From NCBI GenBank assembly GCA_031426815.1, contig JASJPG010000078.1, positions 1 to 44,012 of the forward strand: 44,012 bases of DNA. Direction: 5' to 3'. The translations under genes were made by a program, and so were the position numbers. Position 1 is the stretch's first letter, and every line of letters starts with the position of its first letter. Source of the DNA: PFJX01 sp031426815. GTDB lineage: Bacteria > Pseudomonadota > Gammaproteobacteria > Burkholderiales > Thiobacillaceae. Shown here piece after piece: positions 25,275 through 33,834 of the stretch. The notes under the pieces were generated by a model. It searched no databases and had not been told where the DNA came from. It saw nothing but the letters and a program-made list of their open reading frames with translations.

Positions 25275-25492
25275 GATCTGCTCCTGGGTTTCGGCCTGGT
25301 GGCCTGGGTGGTTGGGGTGATTCGGTCGTCTCCGACCTGTCCCCCGATGATAGGCGCGGATATCCAATCGGGTGGCGGAATTTCCTGGCAAGGCCGTGTC
25401 GCCCGACAGAATGGGTTCCGCTGAAGCCGGGCCGTAATCTCGTACTATGTCGGCCTTCGCTGACAATCAAAATTTGACGATCGATCCACACG
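25275..25492. other. Divergent intergenic region, nothing firm seen
   Basis: This 218-bp region lies between the leftward Lys-rich gene and the rightward methionine gamma-lyase gene and should hold both promoters. I see no convincing promoter pair, operator or riboswitch fold in it, and no SAM-riboswitch-like motif ahead of the methionine enzyme. Confidence 0.4.
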
Positions 25493-26695
25493 ATGAAACC
25501 CGATGCCACCCCCGAAAAACTGGGCTTCTCCACCCGCGCCATCCATCTCGGCCATGATCCGGCTACCTGCGCGGGCGCGCTGGTACCGCCGGTCTACCTG
25601 ACTTCCACGTTCGCCTTCGAGAACACCGAAGTCGGCATGCAGCGTTTCGCCGGCGAGAACCCGGGCTACATCTATTCCCGCGTCGGCAATCCCACTGTGG
25701 CGCTGTTGGAAAACCGTCTGGCCAGTCTGGAAGGCGGCGAGGCGGCGTTATGCACGTCTTCCGGCATGGGCGCGATCACTTCGGCGATCTACAGCTTGCT
25801 GCAGGCCGGCGATGAAATCGTCGCCGACCGGACCTTGTATGGCTGCACCTTCGGCTTCTTCCGGCATGGTCTCGCCGGCCTCGGCATTACCGTGAAGCAC
25901 GTCGACATGACCCGGCCGGAGGAAGTGGCCGCCGCCATCACGCCGCGCACCCGCTTGCTGTATTGCGAATCGCCGGCCAATCCGAACATGCGCCTGATCG
26001 ATCTCGCCGCGATCGCCGAACTCGGCAAGTTGCACGCTATTCCGCTGATGGTCGACAACACTTACTGCACGCCGTATCTGCAACGTCCGCTCGAATTCGG
26101 CGCGACCTATGTGGTGCATTCGGCCACCAAGTATCTGGGCGGCCACGGCGACTTGCTGGCCGGTGCGGTGATCGGCCCGGCGGAGGCGATCACCCGCATG
26201 CGCTTCTTTGGCGTCAAGGAAATGACCGGTGCGGTGATGTCCGCCTTCGATGCGTTTCTGGTGCTGCGCGGCCTCAAGACGCTGGCGCTGCGCATGCGCG
26301 CGCACAGCGCCAGCGCGCAGGAATTGGCCGAGTTCCTGGTCGGGCATCCGGCAGTGGCGAAGGTGGATTACCCCGGCCTGCCCAGCTTCCCGCAATACGA
26401 ACTGGCCCAACGCCAGATGCTGTTGCCCGGCGGCATGATCGCGCTGGAGCTGAACGGCGGTTTCGCCGCCGGCCGCCGCTTCATGGATGCGCTGCAACTG
26501 TGTACCCGCGCGGTCAGCCTGGGCGATGCGGAAACGCTGGTGCAGCATCCCGCTTCGATGACCCATTCGACCTACACGCCGGAAGAACAGGCCGAACATG
26601 GCATCAGCCCGGGGTTGGTGCGCCTCTCGGTCGGGCTGGAAGACGTGGCCGATATTCGCGCCGATCTGGCGCAGGCGCTGGCCAGTCTGGATTGA
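25493..26695 (+). CDS. megL: Methionine gamma-lyase-like PLP enzyme
   Basis: A 400-aa Cys/Met-metabolism PLP enzyme. The PLP lysine lies in SATKYLGGHGD, the phosphate-binding region is SSGMGAITS, and SRVGNPT is the intersubunit loop. A cysteine in DRTLYGCTFGFFRHG occupies the position of the active-site Cys that distinguishes methionine gamma-lyase (methionine to methanethiol, ammonia and 2-oxobutyrate) from cystathionine gamma-synthase or lyase. O-acetylhomoserine sulfhydrylase is the main alternative. It is convergent with the HMA gene, with 4 nt between stops. Confidence 0.85.
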   Translation: MKPDATPEKLGFSTRAIHLGHDPATCAGALVPPVYLTSTFAFENTEVGMQRFAGENPGYIYSRVGNPTVALLENRLASLEGGEAALCTSSGMGAITSAIYSLLQAGDEIVADRTLYGCTFGFFRHGLAGLGITVKHVDMTRPEEVAAAITPRTRLLYCESPANPNMRLIDLAAIAELGKLHAIPLMVDNTYCTPYLQRPLEFGATYVVHSATKYLGGHGDLLAGAVIGPAEAITRMRFFGVKEMTGAVMSAFDAFLVLRGLKTLALRMRAHSASAQELAEFLVGHPAVAKVDYPGLPSFPQYELAQRQMLLPGGMIALELNGGFAAGRRFMDALQLCTRAVSLGDAETLVQHPASMTHSTYTPEEQAEHGISPGLVRLSVGLEDVADIRADLAQALASLD

Positions 26696-26699
26696 CGCC

Positions 26700-26930
26700 T
26701 CAGGCGGCGATGCCGTAGCCGCCGTCTTCGATGCCGTAGCCGCCGTCTTCGATGGCGGCGCGGATCGCGGCGGTATCGGCCTGGGCCGGGTCGTGCTTGA
26801 CTTCGACGCGACCGCTGGCGAGGTCGATTTCGACGGCGGCGATGCCGGGCAGGGCGCTCACCAGATTTTTCACGCTGTTGACACAGCCCATGCAGCTCAT
26901 GCCGGTTACGGTCAGGGTCAGGGTATTCAT
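26700..26930 (-). CDS. CopZ-like heavy-metal-associated (HMA) domain protein
   Basis: A 76-aa copper-chaperone-type protein with the metal motif GMSCMGCVNSV at about residues 10-20. The C-terminus carries a duplicated heptapeptide (IEDGGYG twice) produced by a 21-bp tandem DNA repeat at 26709-26750. The ATG overlaps the flgN stop (ATGA), so it is translated from the flagellar operon, an unusual setting. No CopA gene lies in the window. Confidence 0.88.
   Translation of the reverse strand: MNTLTLTVTGMSCMGCVNSVKNLVSALPGIAAVEIDLASGRVEVKHDPAQADTAAIRAAIEDGGYGIEDGGYGIAA
26709..26750. repeat. Two tandem copies of a 21-bp unit inside the HMA gene
   Basis: Units 26709-26729 and 26730-26750 are identical, each starting GATGCCGTAGCC. 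The repeat stays in frame and adds seven residues to the end of the HMA protein. It probably arose by replication slippage and could vary in copy number between strains. Confidence 0.95.
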
Positions 26931-27382
26931 GCGCTATCGATGCTCCGGTTGATGTTGAGGAGGTCGCTCAGGCGACCGTCTGCGCCGTACAGGTTGCGGC
27001 TGGAGGCGCTTTGCAGAACCTGCATGGCTGCCTGGGTGCGGCGCATCTGTTCTTCGATCAGACGGCCGTTGACGCGGTTGTGGCGGGCAGCTTCTTGCGT
27101 CAGTTTTTCCAGCAACTGCCAGTCTGTGCTCGGCTTCGCGTCGGCCCAGGCACGCAGGCGCAGGGCGGGCAGGCCGGCATCGGCGGGCAGGCCGAGTTGT
27201 TCGGCCAGGCGCCGCCAGAGTTCGGCCAGACGCTGGCTGGCGCCGCTCCGTGCGTGTGTGATTTCGCCGAGCCGGTCCGCATCGCCCTTGCCCAGAGCGA
27301 GGGTTTCTTCTTCGAGCAGGGCGAGGAAGGCTTCCAGTTCGCGGTTGAGCGTTTTCAGCGCGGTGTCGAGTGCGGACATCAT
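26927..27382 (-). CDS. flgN: FlgN, flagellar hook-associated protein chaperone
   Basis: A 151-aa helical cytoplasmic protein. The layout fits FlgN: N-terminal LNRELEAFLALLEEETLAL, a central helical part, and NRVNGRLIEEQMRRTQAAMQVL followed by LYGADGRL near the C-terminus. FlgN is the export chaperone for FlgK and FlgL. It lies 30 nt after flgM. Two adjacent ATGs (27382, 27379) are possible starts. Confidence 0.88.
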   Translation of the reverse strand: MMSALDTALKTLNRELEAFLALLEEETLALGKGDADRLGEITHARSGASQRLAELWRRLAEQLGLPADAGLPALRLRAWADAKPSTDWQLLEKLTQEAARHNRVNGRLIEEQMRRTQAAMQVLQSASSRNLYGADGRLSDLLNINRSIDSA

Positions 27383-27394
27383 GCTCGGGCGATA

Positions 27395-27418
27395 GCGGGA
27401 TTATTCGCGGGATTATTC
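27395..27418. repeat. 12-bp tandem duplication at the flgM stop codon
   Basis: GCGGGATTATTC occurs twice in tandem (27395-27406 and 27407-27418). Read on the coding strand it duplicates the flgM stop codon region (GAATAATCCCGC). It lengthens the flgM-flgN spacer. Confidence 0.9.
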
Positions 27419-27730
27419 ATTGTCGAACCCCGAACGGCGCCCGATATTGGCGATGGATTCCTGCACCATGCCTTCGGCCACGGCTTCTTCGTCGACGCGG
27501 AAATTGCCGTCGGCGATGGCCTGACGGATGGCTTCGATCTTGGCGGAGTCGCTGACATCGACATGGCTCAATTCGCCCTCCAGTTGCCGCATCTTGTCGG
27601 AAGTGCCGGTCAATTTCACTTCGTCGCTGACGGAAGGCGATTCGGCGGGTTGCAGCACCCGCGTTGCCGCTGGTTTTGCATCCTTGCCGCGCACGGCGGG
27701 GATGCTTTTGATGGCGTTTTCTATTTTCAC
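27413..27730 (-). CDS. flgM: FlgM, anti-sigma-28 factor
   Basis: A 105-aa protein that binds FliA (sigma-28) and blocks late flagellar genes until it is exported through the hook. I chose the GTG at 27730 (product (M)KIENAIKSIPAV, the typical FlgM start), with GAGGAGG ending 5 nt upstream. The longer frame from an ATG at 27805 would begin inside the sigma-28 promoter and is rejected. The C-terminal part, with KIEAIRQAIADGNFRVD, is the sigma-binding region of the family. Confidence 0.92.
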   Translation of the reverse strand: MKIENAIKSIPAVRGKDAKPAATRVLQPAESPSVSDEVKLTGTSDKMRQLEGELSHVDVSDSAKIEAIRQAIADGNFRVDEEAVAEGMVQESIANIGRRSGFDNE

Positions 27731-27803
27731 GACTGCCTCCTCTTGGGTCGGGCCGGTCTGCGTCTCGATTGCGCCGGCGGGCTGATTATTGGTGGTGGGG
27801 TCC

Positions 27804-27830
27804 ATATCGGCTAATAAGGCAATGACTTGA
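27804..27830 (-). promoter_or_regulatory. Sigma-28 (FliA) promoter of flgM-flgN-HMA
   Basis: On the minus strand TCAAGTCA, an 11-nt spacer, then GCCGATAT. The enterobacterial consensus is TAAAGTTT-N11-GCCGATAA: the -10 matches 7 of 8, the spacer is exact and the -35 matches 5 of 8. Transcription should start near 27796, giving a leader of about 65 nt to the GTG of flgM. Confidence 0.78.
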
Positions 27831-27854
27831 TATCCGATGGACGCAGCGCGGTTT

Positions 27855-30074
27855 TCAGGCGACTGGATCGGGCGCGACCGCGGCGAGAAACGCCTGTACT
27901 TCCTGGTGCATGCGCGCCGCCAGTCGGGTGCAGACCGGAATGTCCTCTGCCCTGGCGGCGAGTTCCAGTTCTTTGGCGCCGTGTTCGCCGCGGCGCCCCG
28001 AGAAGGTGGCGAATACGCCCTTCAGCGTGTGGCCGGCGCGCAGCAAACGGGGCCAGTCGAGGTCGGCCAGCGCGCCATCGATTTCGGTAAGGTAGTTGGG
28101 GGCATCGGCGACAAACATCTCGATCAGCGTGGCGAGCAGTTCCTCGTCGTCGGCGATGCGGGACAACGCATCGGCGCGATCGTAAATCGGCAGTTTCTCG
28201 GCCAGCACTGGGGGCGTGGCGGCGTTCCGGGGTTTTGTGCTGCCGCGCAGGATCAGATCGATCTCCTGAAACAGCGCTTCCGGTTTCACCGGTTTCGAGA
28301 CGTAGCCGTCCATGCCGGCTTCGAGGCAGCGCTCGCGGTCGCCGGTCATGGCATTGGCGGTCATCGCGATGATCGGGATGCGCTGGGGTTCGCCGCGTTC
28401 CGCTTCGAGCCGTTCCAGCTCGCGTATGCGGCGGGTGGCTTCCAGCCCGTCCATGTCCGGCATCATCATGTCCATCAGGATCAGGTCGTATTCGCCGTTG
28501 CGCCAGGCTTCCACGGCGATGCGGCCGTTGTCGGCGACTTTGACCTGGTGGCCCTGTTTTTCCAGTAGTTTGATGGCGAGTTTCTGGTTCACCAGATTGT
28601 CTTCGGCCAGCAGGATGGTGTAGCTGGGCCGCATTTCGCGCAGGCTGTGGCGGGTGATCAGTGCGTTCGCGTCGCTGCCGCCGCCGAGTGCGGTTTCCAG
28701 TGCTTCGCGCAGTTCGGTCAGCGATACCGGTTTGGTCAGGTAGGCGTTGAGGCCGAGTTCCTTGCAACGGGCGGCGTCGCCGCGCAGGCCGGCGGAGGTC
28801 AGCATCATCAAGGTGGTGCCGGCATGTTGGCCGTCGCCGCGCAGGGTTTGCGCGACCGTGAAGCCGTCCATATCCGGCATGCGCGCATCGAGCAGGATGC
28901 AGCGATACGGGTCGCCGGCTTGCTGCGCGGCGTGCGCCATACGCAATGCGCTGGCGCCGTCGCTGGCGGTTTCGTGGCGCATGTGCATGCGTTCCAGCAT
29001 CAGCGAGATCACGCGCAGGTTGGTCGGGTTGTCGTCTACGGCGAGGACGCGCTGGCCTTTCAGACAGGCTTCCTGATGCAGAATGTCTTCCGGCTCGGCG
29101 GCTTCCTTGAGCCAGATCTGGAAGATGAAGCGGGAACCGCGGCCGACTTCGCTTTCGACCCGGATGCTGCCGCCCATCATTTCGACCAGTTGCTTGGTGA
29201 TGGTGAGGCCGAGACCGGTGCCGCCGTATTTGCGGGTGACCTGGCCATCGGCTTGCGCGAAGGCGGAAAACACCTCGCTCTGCTTGTCCGCGGCGATGCC
29301 GATGCCGGTGTCGTAGACGGTGAATTCCAGGCAGAGGTGGTCATGTTCGCCGCGCAGGCTGTTGCTCAAGTCGCAGGCGGCGACGGTGAGCCCGACTTCG
29401 CCGCGTTCGGTGAATTTGACGGCGTTGCCGAGCAGGTTGATGAAGATCTGGCGCAGTCGCGCCGGGTCGCCGCTGACGAAGCGGGGCGTGTTTTGGCCAA
29501 GGTCGTAGGTGAGTTCCAGTTCTTTCAGGGCGACGCGGGGGGCAAGCGCCTTCAACGTGTCGCCGATCAGGTCGATCAGGTCGAAGTCGACTTCCTGCAT
29601 GTCGAGCTTGCCGGCTTCGATCTTGGAGAAATCGAGGATGTCGTTGATCACCGTGAGCAGATGTTCGGCCGAGGTTTTGACCAGGCCGAGATATTCGCGC
29701 TGCTCGCGCGTCAGTTCGGTTTCCAGCGTGAGGTCGACCATGCCGATGACGCCGTTCATCGGAGTGCGGATTTCATGGCTCATGTTGGCCAGGAATTCGC
29801 CTTTCAGGCGGTTGGCGGCTTCGGCCGAATGGCGCGCCACCTGCAGTTCCTGATTGAGGCTGGAAAGCTGGTTTTTTTGCTGTTCGGAATCTTTCAGCGC
29901 CCGCGTCAATTCGGCAGTGCGACTCTTGATCATCAAGTCCAGTTCCGAGGCGAGTCGGCGCAGGCTCTGGTTGCTTTGATACAGGTCGAGCGATTTCTCC
30001 TCCAGGATGAGTTCGGCTTGCTTGCGCGCACTGCGTTCTCGTTCGAAACGTTGTTGCCAGACGGATTCGGACAT
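27855..30074 (-). CDS. Soluble hybrid histidine kinase (HisKA-HATPase-REC-REC-Hpt)
   Basis: A 739-aa cytoplasmic sensor kinase without membrane helices. An N-terminal coiled coil (1-85) is followed by HisKA with LANMSHEIRTPMNGV (His100), the ATPase domain (N box NLLGNAVKFT, DTGIGI, GGTGLGL), a degenerate and a full receiver (VLAVDDN..ILLDARMPD; LLAEDN..LILMDMMMPD) and a C-terminal Hpt domain (RAGHTLKGVFATF). It is BarA/Tar-type phosphorelay architecture. It starts 3 nt after the H-NOX stop, so the H-NOX protein is its likely sensor partner, as in H-NOX-regulated kinases. No cognate output regulator is adjacent. Confidence 0.94.
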   Translation of the reverse strand: MSESVWQQRFERERSARKQAELILEEKSLDLYQSNQSLRRLASELDLMIKSRTAELTRALKDSEQQKNQLSSLNQELQVARHSAEAANRLKGEFLANMSHEIRTPMNGVIGMVDLTLETELTREQREYLGLVKTSAEHLLTVINDILDFSKIEAGKLDMQEVDFDLIDLIGDTLKALAPRVALKELELTYDLGQNTPRFVSGDPARLRQIFINLLGNAVKFTERGEVGLTVAACDLSNSLRGEHDHLCLEFTVYDTGIGIAADKQSEVFSAFAQADGQVTRKYGGTGLGLTITKQLVEMMGGSIRVESEVGRGSRFIFQIWLKEAAEPEDILHQEACLKGQRVLAVDDNPTNLRVISLMLERMHMRHETASDGASALRMAHAAQQAGDPYRCILLDARMPDMDGFTVAQTLRGDGQHAGTTLMMLTSAGLRGDAARCKELGLNAYLTKPVSLTELREALETALGGGSDANALITRHSLREMRPSYTILLAEDNLVNQKLAIKLLEKQGHQVKVADNGRIAVEAWRNGEYDLILMDMMMPDMDGLEATRRIRELERLEAERGEPQRIPIIAMTANAMTGDRERCLEAGMDGYVSKPVKPEALFQEIDLILRGSTKPRNAATPPVLAEKLPIYDRADALSRIADDEELLATLIEMFVADAPNYLTEIDGALADLDWPRLLRAGHTLKGVFATFSGRRGEHGAKELELAARAEDIPVCTRLAARMHQEVQAFLAAVAPDPVA

Positions 30075-30077
30075 GGC

Positions 30078-30620
30078 TTATTCCTGCCGGGTCAACACAA
30101 AGCAGGCTTGCGCGCCGGGCAGGTCGGGTGCGGCTTCGCGCTGCACGCTGACACTTTCGCCGAAATGCTGGATACAGCCTTCGATCAGACCCTGCGCCAG
30201 ATCGGCGAAGGGATGGTCGGAGAAATAGGTGAGGGTGAGCCGGCCGGGAGCGGCTTCGACTTCAAAGGTGGGCAGTTCGGCGTCCGGGTAGAGCTTGCGG
30301 ACTTCCGCATGGATGACGTTCTCAATGCCGCCGAGAAACTGGAAGCTGTCGGTGATGCCATCGAAAAAACGCGGGTAGGCCAAGGCGAAGCGGCCGAACA
30401 GGTGCTTGCCGTAGATGCGTACCAGATCGGCAGCGGGCGTCTGGGTTTCTGCGGACAGCGCATCGACCAGGGCGATGATTTCCTGGTGTGGATAGGTGCC
30501 CACCGAGGTGTAGGCGCCGCCGGATTCGACTTGCGAGCGGGCGATGATGGCATCGACCATGTCGAGCGACCAGGTCGCTTCGACCATCTCCATGAATTCG
30601 GTGAACACCATCCCCTTCAT
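30078..30620 (-). CDS. H-NOX haem-based gas sensor
   Basis: A 180-aa stand-alone haem NO/O2-binding domain. It begins MKGMVFTEFMEMVE, the family signature. The proximal haem ligand is His104 in NVIHAEVRKLYPDAELP. The haem-propionate motif YxSxR reads YFSDH (132-136), so the Arg is replaced by His. No distal Tyr is evident, which in facultative anaerobes usually means NO rather than O2 sensing. It overlaps the membrane kinase gene (ATGA) and precedes the soluble kinase by 3 nt. Confidence 0.92.
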   Translation of the reverse strand: MKGMVFTEFMEMVEATWSLDMVDAIIARSQVESGGAYTSVGTYPHQEIIALVDALSAETQTPAADLVRIYGKHLFGRFALAYPRFFDGITDSFQFLGGIENVIHAEVRKLYPDAELPTFEVEAAPGRLTLTYFSDHPFADLAQGLIEGCIQHFGESVSVQREAAPDLPGAQACFVLTRQE

Positions 30621-33001
30621 TGTCCCGCTCCAGATGATTTCGTTTTGTTCATAACGGCCGAATCGATTGCCGACTTGAGTTCATCGAAGCGAATCGGTTT
30701 GGCGACATAGCCGTCGGCGCCTTGCGCCAGGAAGCGTTCGCGGTCGCCCTGCATGGCGTGCGCGGTGAGCGCGATGATGGGGACCGCGGGCGTCCTGGCC
30801 CCTTCGATCTCGCGGATGCGGGAGATGGCGCTGAGGCCATCGATGCCGGGCATCATCATGTCCATCAGAATCAGGTCGAAACGACCGGGCGAGAAGGCGG
30901 CGATGGCTTCGGCGCCGTCTTCGGCCAGGGTGACGCGGTGGCCGAGTTTGGCGAGCAGGGAAAGCGCGAGTTTGCGGTTTACCGGGTTGTCTTCGGCCAG
31001 CAGGATTTCCAGCGGCGCTTCGGCCGACGTGCCGGGCAGAGGCGACGCTATCTGTTCGGCGACCGGCCGGTCGAGTGAAGTCTCGATCGAATCGACCGGC
31101 AGATACGGAATCTTGAAATGGAAGCGACTGCCGTGCCCCAGTTTGCTTTCCGCCCACATGCGTCCGCCCATCAGCTCAACCAGTTTGTGCGAGATGGTGA
31201 GGCCGAGGCCGGTGCCGCCGAAATTGCGGGTGATGGAGCCGTCCGCCTGCGTGAAGGCATCGAAGATGGAGCCCAGCATTTCCTGGGCGATGCCGATACC
31301 GCTGTCGGCAACGCAAAAGTGCAGGCAATGCGGCATGCTGCAGCCGGTGGCGTTGGCGATGAAATGGACGTTGATGTCGATGCTGCCCGCTTGGGTGAAT
31401 TTGATCGCATTGCCGATCAAGTTGATCAGCACCTGGCGCAAGCGGCCCGGGTCGGCGTTGATCGAGGCGGGGACGTCGGGCGCGATAGTCAGCGTCAAGC
31501 CGAGGGCTTTCTCGCGGGCGCGCAATTCCAGGCTGCGTACGGTTTCGTTCAACAGGCTGGTGAGCGGGAAGGGTTCGTTGCTGATGGTGAGTTTGCCCGC
31601 TTCGATTTTCGAGAAATCGAGGATGTCGTTGATGATGGACAGCAGGTGTTGCGCGGAAGTCCGCGCCATGTCGAGGTATTCGCGCTGTTCCTGGGTGAGT
31701 TCGGTTTCCAGCGCGAGTTCGGTCATGCCGATGACGCCATTCATCGGCGTGCGGATTTCATGGCTCATGTTGGCGAGGAATTCGCTCTTCATGCGATTGG
31801 CCGTCTCCGCCGCGTCGCGTGCCTGGCGCATCGCGGCTTCCGCCTGTTTACGCTGGGTGATGTCGCGCACTACCAGAATGCGATAGGGCAGGCCGTACAG
31901 CGAGAAGCGCGAAATGGTCGTGTCGGCAGGGAAGTCGCGGCCATCGCTGGCCGTCGCCCGGGTTTCGACAAACAGCTTGGCGCGCTGCTCCACCCCCGCA
32001 ATGTCGGCCCATTCCGGCAACAACACGGCAGCGGATAAACCGACCAGTTCATGTTCCTGCCGACTGAACAGGTCGCAGGCCGCGCTGTTAGCGCTTTCGA
32101 TCATGTCGTCGGCGTTGACGGTCAGCAAGGCGTCGGAAATATTGCTGAAGACGGCTTCCAATCGCTGCTTCACGGCGGTGATCGACATTTCCTTGGTGTA
32201 GAGCCAAAGCGAGGTTTCGTTGAGCGCTGCAACCAGAGATTCGATTTCCTCCGGCCCATCGAAATGGGGCATTTTTTCGCCCAGATGGCTGGTCAGTTCG
32301 CTGGCGAAGCGGGAGGAGTCGCGAATGGCGGCGACCGGCCGGCGCAGGTAGATCAGCAACAAGGTGACGCTGAGCGTGCTGGCCAGAACGGCTGCCAGCA
32401 AGCCGTTCTGGATGATTTCCGAAATACTGTGTTTCAGGTCCGCGGTGCTGACCTCGGCCAGCAAACTGCCTGGGTAGCCGAATTCATCGAGCGAGCGCCA
32501 GATCACCAGGCGTTCGGCAGCCCAGGTGAAGTCGGTGGAGTGCAGCGTATTGCCCTGCGCGTCGATCCAGAAAAACTGCGTAACGCGGCCCGTCGGTGGA
32601 ATCACGTTGAGGACGTCGAATACCGCCTCGGGCTCTTTGCCGGGGGCATGCAGAACCTGGCTGATCATCTGGCCGTTGCGGTTGAACACCTTCAGTGCGC
32701 GCAGATCTTCGCTGTTGGCCGACAGCAACAACATTCTTTCCACGGCGCCGTAATCGCGCGTCAATAGCGGGGAGGCGCAGGTGATGGCCAGATTGGCGAG
32801 CAGGTTGGCACTCCGCTGCATCAACGCGCTCTGTTCGTTACGGGTCTGCTCCCGCGTCGAATAAAGGGTGTGCGCCGAAATGCTGAGCACCAGCATGGCC
32901 GCCATGAACAGACTCAACTGGGCGGTGAACTGGCGCGGGATAAACAGACCCGCAGCGCGGCGGGCGATGCCCTGAAGACGTGAGAACAGGGATTTCATCA
33001 T
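30617..33001 (-). CDS. Membrane hybrid histidine kinase (sensor-HAMP-PAS-HisKA-HATPase-REC)
   Basis: A 794-aa protein. Helices at about 28-46 and 200-219 flank a periplasmic sensor of about 150 residues. A HAMP-like linker, a PAS domain (about 280-385) and HisKA with FLANMSHEIRTPMNGV (His414) follow, then the ATPase domain (NLIGNAIKFT, DSGIGI, GGTGLGL) and one receiver (LLAEDNPVN..LILMDMMMPG). Two adjacent ATGs are possible (33001, 32998); the first abuts the stop of the PhnD-like gene. That exported protein is a natural candidate ligand-presenting partner for the periplasmic sensor. Confidence 0.94.
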   Translation of the reverse strand: MMKSLFSRLQGIARRAAGLFIPRQFTAQLSLFMAAMLVLSISAHTLYSTREQTRNEQSALMQRSANLLANLAITCASPLLTRDYGAVERMLLLSANSEDLRALKVFNRNGQMISQVLHAPGKEPEAVFDVLNVIPPTGRVTQFFWIDAQGNTLHSTDFTWAAERLVIWRSLDEFGYPGSLLAEVSTADLKHSISEIIQNGLLAAVLASTLSVTLLLIYLRRPVAAIRDSSRFASELTSHLGEKMPHFDGPEEIESLVAALNETSLWLYTKEMSITAVKQRLEAVFSNISDALLTVNADDMIESANSAACDLFSRQEHELVGLSAAVLLPEWADIAGVEQRAKLFVETRATASDGRDFPADTTISRFSLYGLPYRILVVRDITQRKQAEAAMRQARDAAETANRMKSEFLANMSHEIRTPMNGVIGMTELALETELTQEQREYLDMARTSAQHLLSIINDILDFSKIEAGKLTISNEPFPLTSLLNETVRSLELRAREKALGLTLTIAPDVPASINADPGRLRQVLINLIGNAIKFTQAGSIDINVHFIANATGCSMPHCLHFCVADSGIGIAQEMLGSIFDAFTQADGSITRNFGGTGLGLTISHKLVELMGGRMWAESKLGHGSRFHFKIPYLPVDSIETSLDRPVAEQIASPLPGTSAEAPLEILLAEDNPVNRKLALSLLAKLGHRVTLAEDGAEAIAAFSPGRFDLILMDMMMPGIDGLSAISRIREIEGARTPAVPIIALTAHAMQGDRERFLAQGADGYVAKPIRFDELKSAIDSAVMNKTKSSGAGQ

Positions 33002-33832
33002 CTATTTATTGACGGTATGGCGCTCAAGTTCGAGGTTCTCCAGGGGCAGGTAGTCGCGCACATAGTCGGCGGCGACGACCTTGTCGAGTTCGACGTCGGC
33101 CAGCAGCTTGCGCCCTGCCGGGTCGCGGTCGAGTTTGAGCAGGGCGGCGACGATCTTTTCACGCACACCGCGCGGGACTCTGGGATGCGCGGCGAGCGGG
33201 TGCGGCGCGACTCCGGGTGTGGTGAAAACGACGTGCAGACGGTTTCGCAATGCGGCCGGTTCTTTCGCCAGTGTGGCATCGATGCCGCCGCCGGCTGCCG
33301 CCTCGCCCATGATGACGCGCCGATACACGTTTTGATGCGTGCCGACATAGTCGGTGGTGAAGCGGATGCCGGCCTTTTCGATCAGCAGGGCGCGCAGGTA
33401 GAGCGAGGCGCCGAAGGCATTGGGGGCGGGAAAGGCCAGCAGCTTGCCGTCGAGATCCTCCAGGCGCTTGATCGGGCTGGTTTTGTCGACGACCAGAATG
33501 CCTTGCAACGGATCGGAACCGCGTACGAGTGGGAGATAGCCTTGCGATTTGGCCGCCATGACCATGTGATAGGGGTTCAGGTAGAGCAGATCGGGCGCGC
33601 CGGACTGAAAGTCGGTTTCGAACCTGGGGATCTTGTCGACCAGACGCAACTGAAAACCGTAGCCGGTTTCCGCTTCGAGCCGTTGCAGCAGCGGCGTCCA
33701 GCGCAGGCCGATGTCGACCGGCGTGAATTGCGGCACCACCGAGAGCGTGTAGGTCTGCCCGGCGCTGAAGGATGCCGTCGCGAGGAGCGTCAGCAGGATG
33801 CCATAGAAGCGGACGATGAGGATGCGCGGCAT
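33002..33832 (-). CDS. PhnD-like periplasmic binding protein in a signalling operon
   Basis: A 276-aa exported protein of the phosphate/phosphonate-type substrate-binding superfamily: signal peptide about 1-25, then YTLSVVPQFTPVDIGLRWTPLL, DLLYLNPYHMVMAA and LLAFPAPNAFGASLYLRALL, all typical PhnD blocks. No ABC permease or ATPase is adjacent. It is embedded between an HD-GYP regulator and a membrane kinase, so it more likely presents a ligand to the kinase than feeds a transporter. The ATG at 33832 begins 2 nt after the previous stop. Confidence 0.88.
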   Translation of the reverse strand: MPRILIVRFYGILLTLLATASFSAGQTYTLSVVPQFTPVDIGLRWTPLLQRLEAETGYGFQLRLVDKIPRFETDFQSGAPDLLYLNPYHMVMAAKSQGYLPLVRGSDPLQGILVVDKTSPIKRLEDLDGKLLAFPAPNAFGASLYLRALLIEKAGIRFTTDYVGTHQNVYRRVIMGEAAAGGGIDATLAKEPAALRNRLHVVFTTPGVAPHPLAAHPRVPRGVREKIVAALLKLDRDPAGRKLLADVELDKVVAADYVRDYLPLENLELERHTVNK

Positions 33833-33834
33833 GT

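Noticed and set aside
27731..27805. Longer FlgM with an ATG at 27805
   Set aside because: That start lies inside the sigma-28 -10 element, while the GTG at 27730 has GAGGAGG and gives a typical FlgM N-terminus.
28647..30710. 687-codon open frame opposite the soluble kinase and H-NOX genes
   Set aside because: It is an antisense shadow: both genes on the other strand have complete domain sets, and this product has none.
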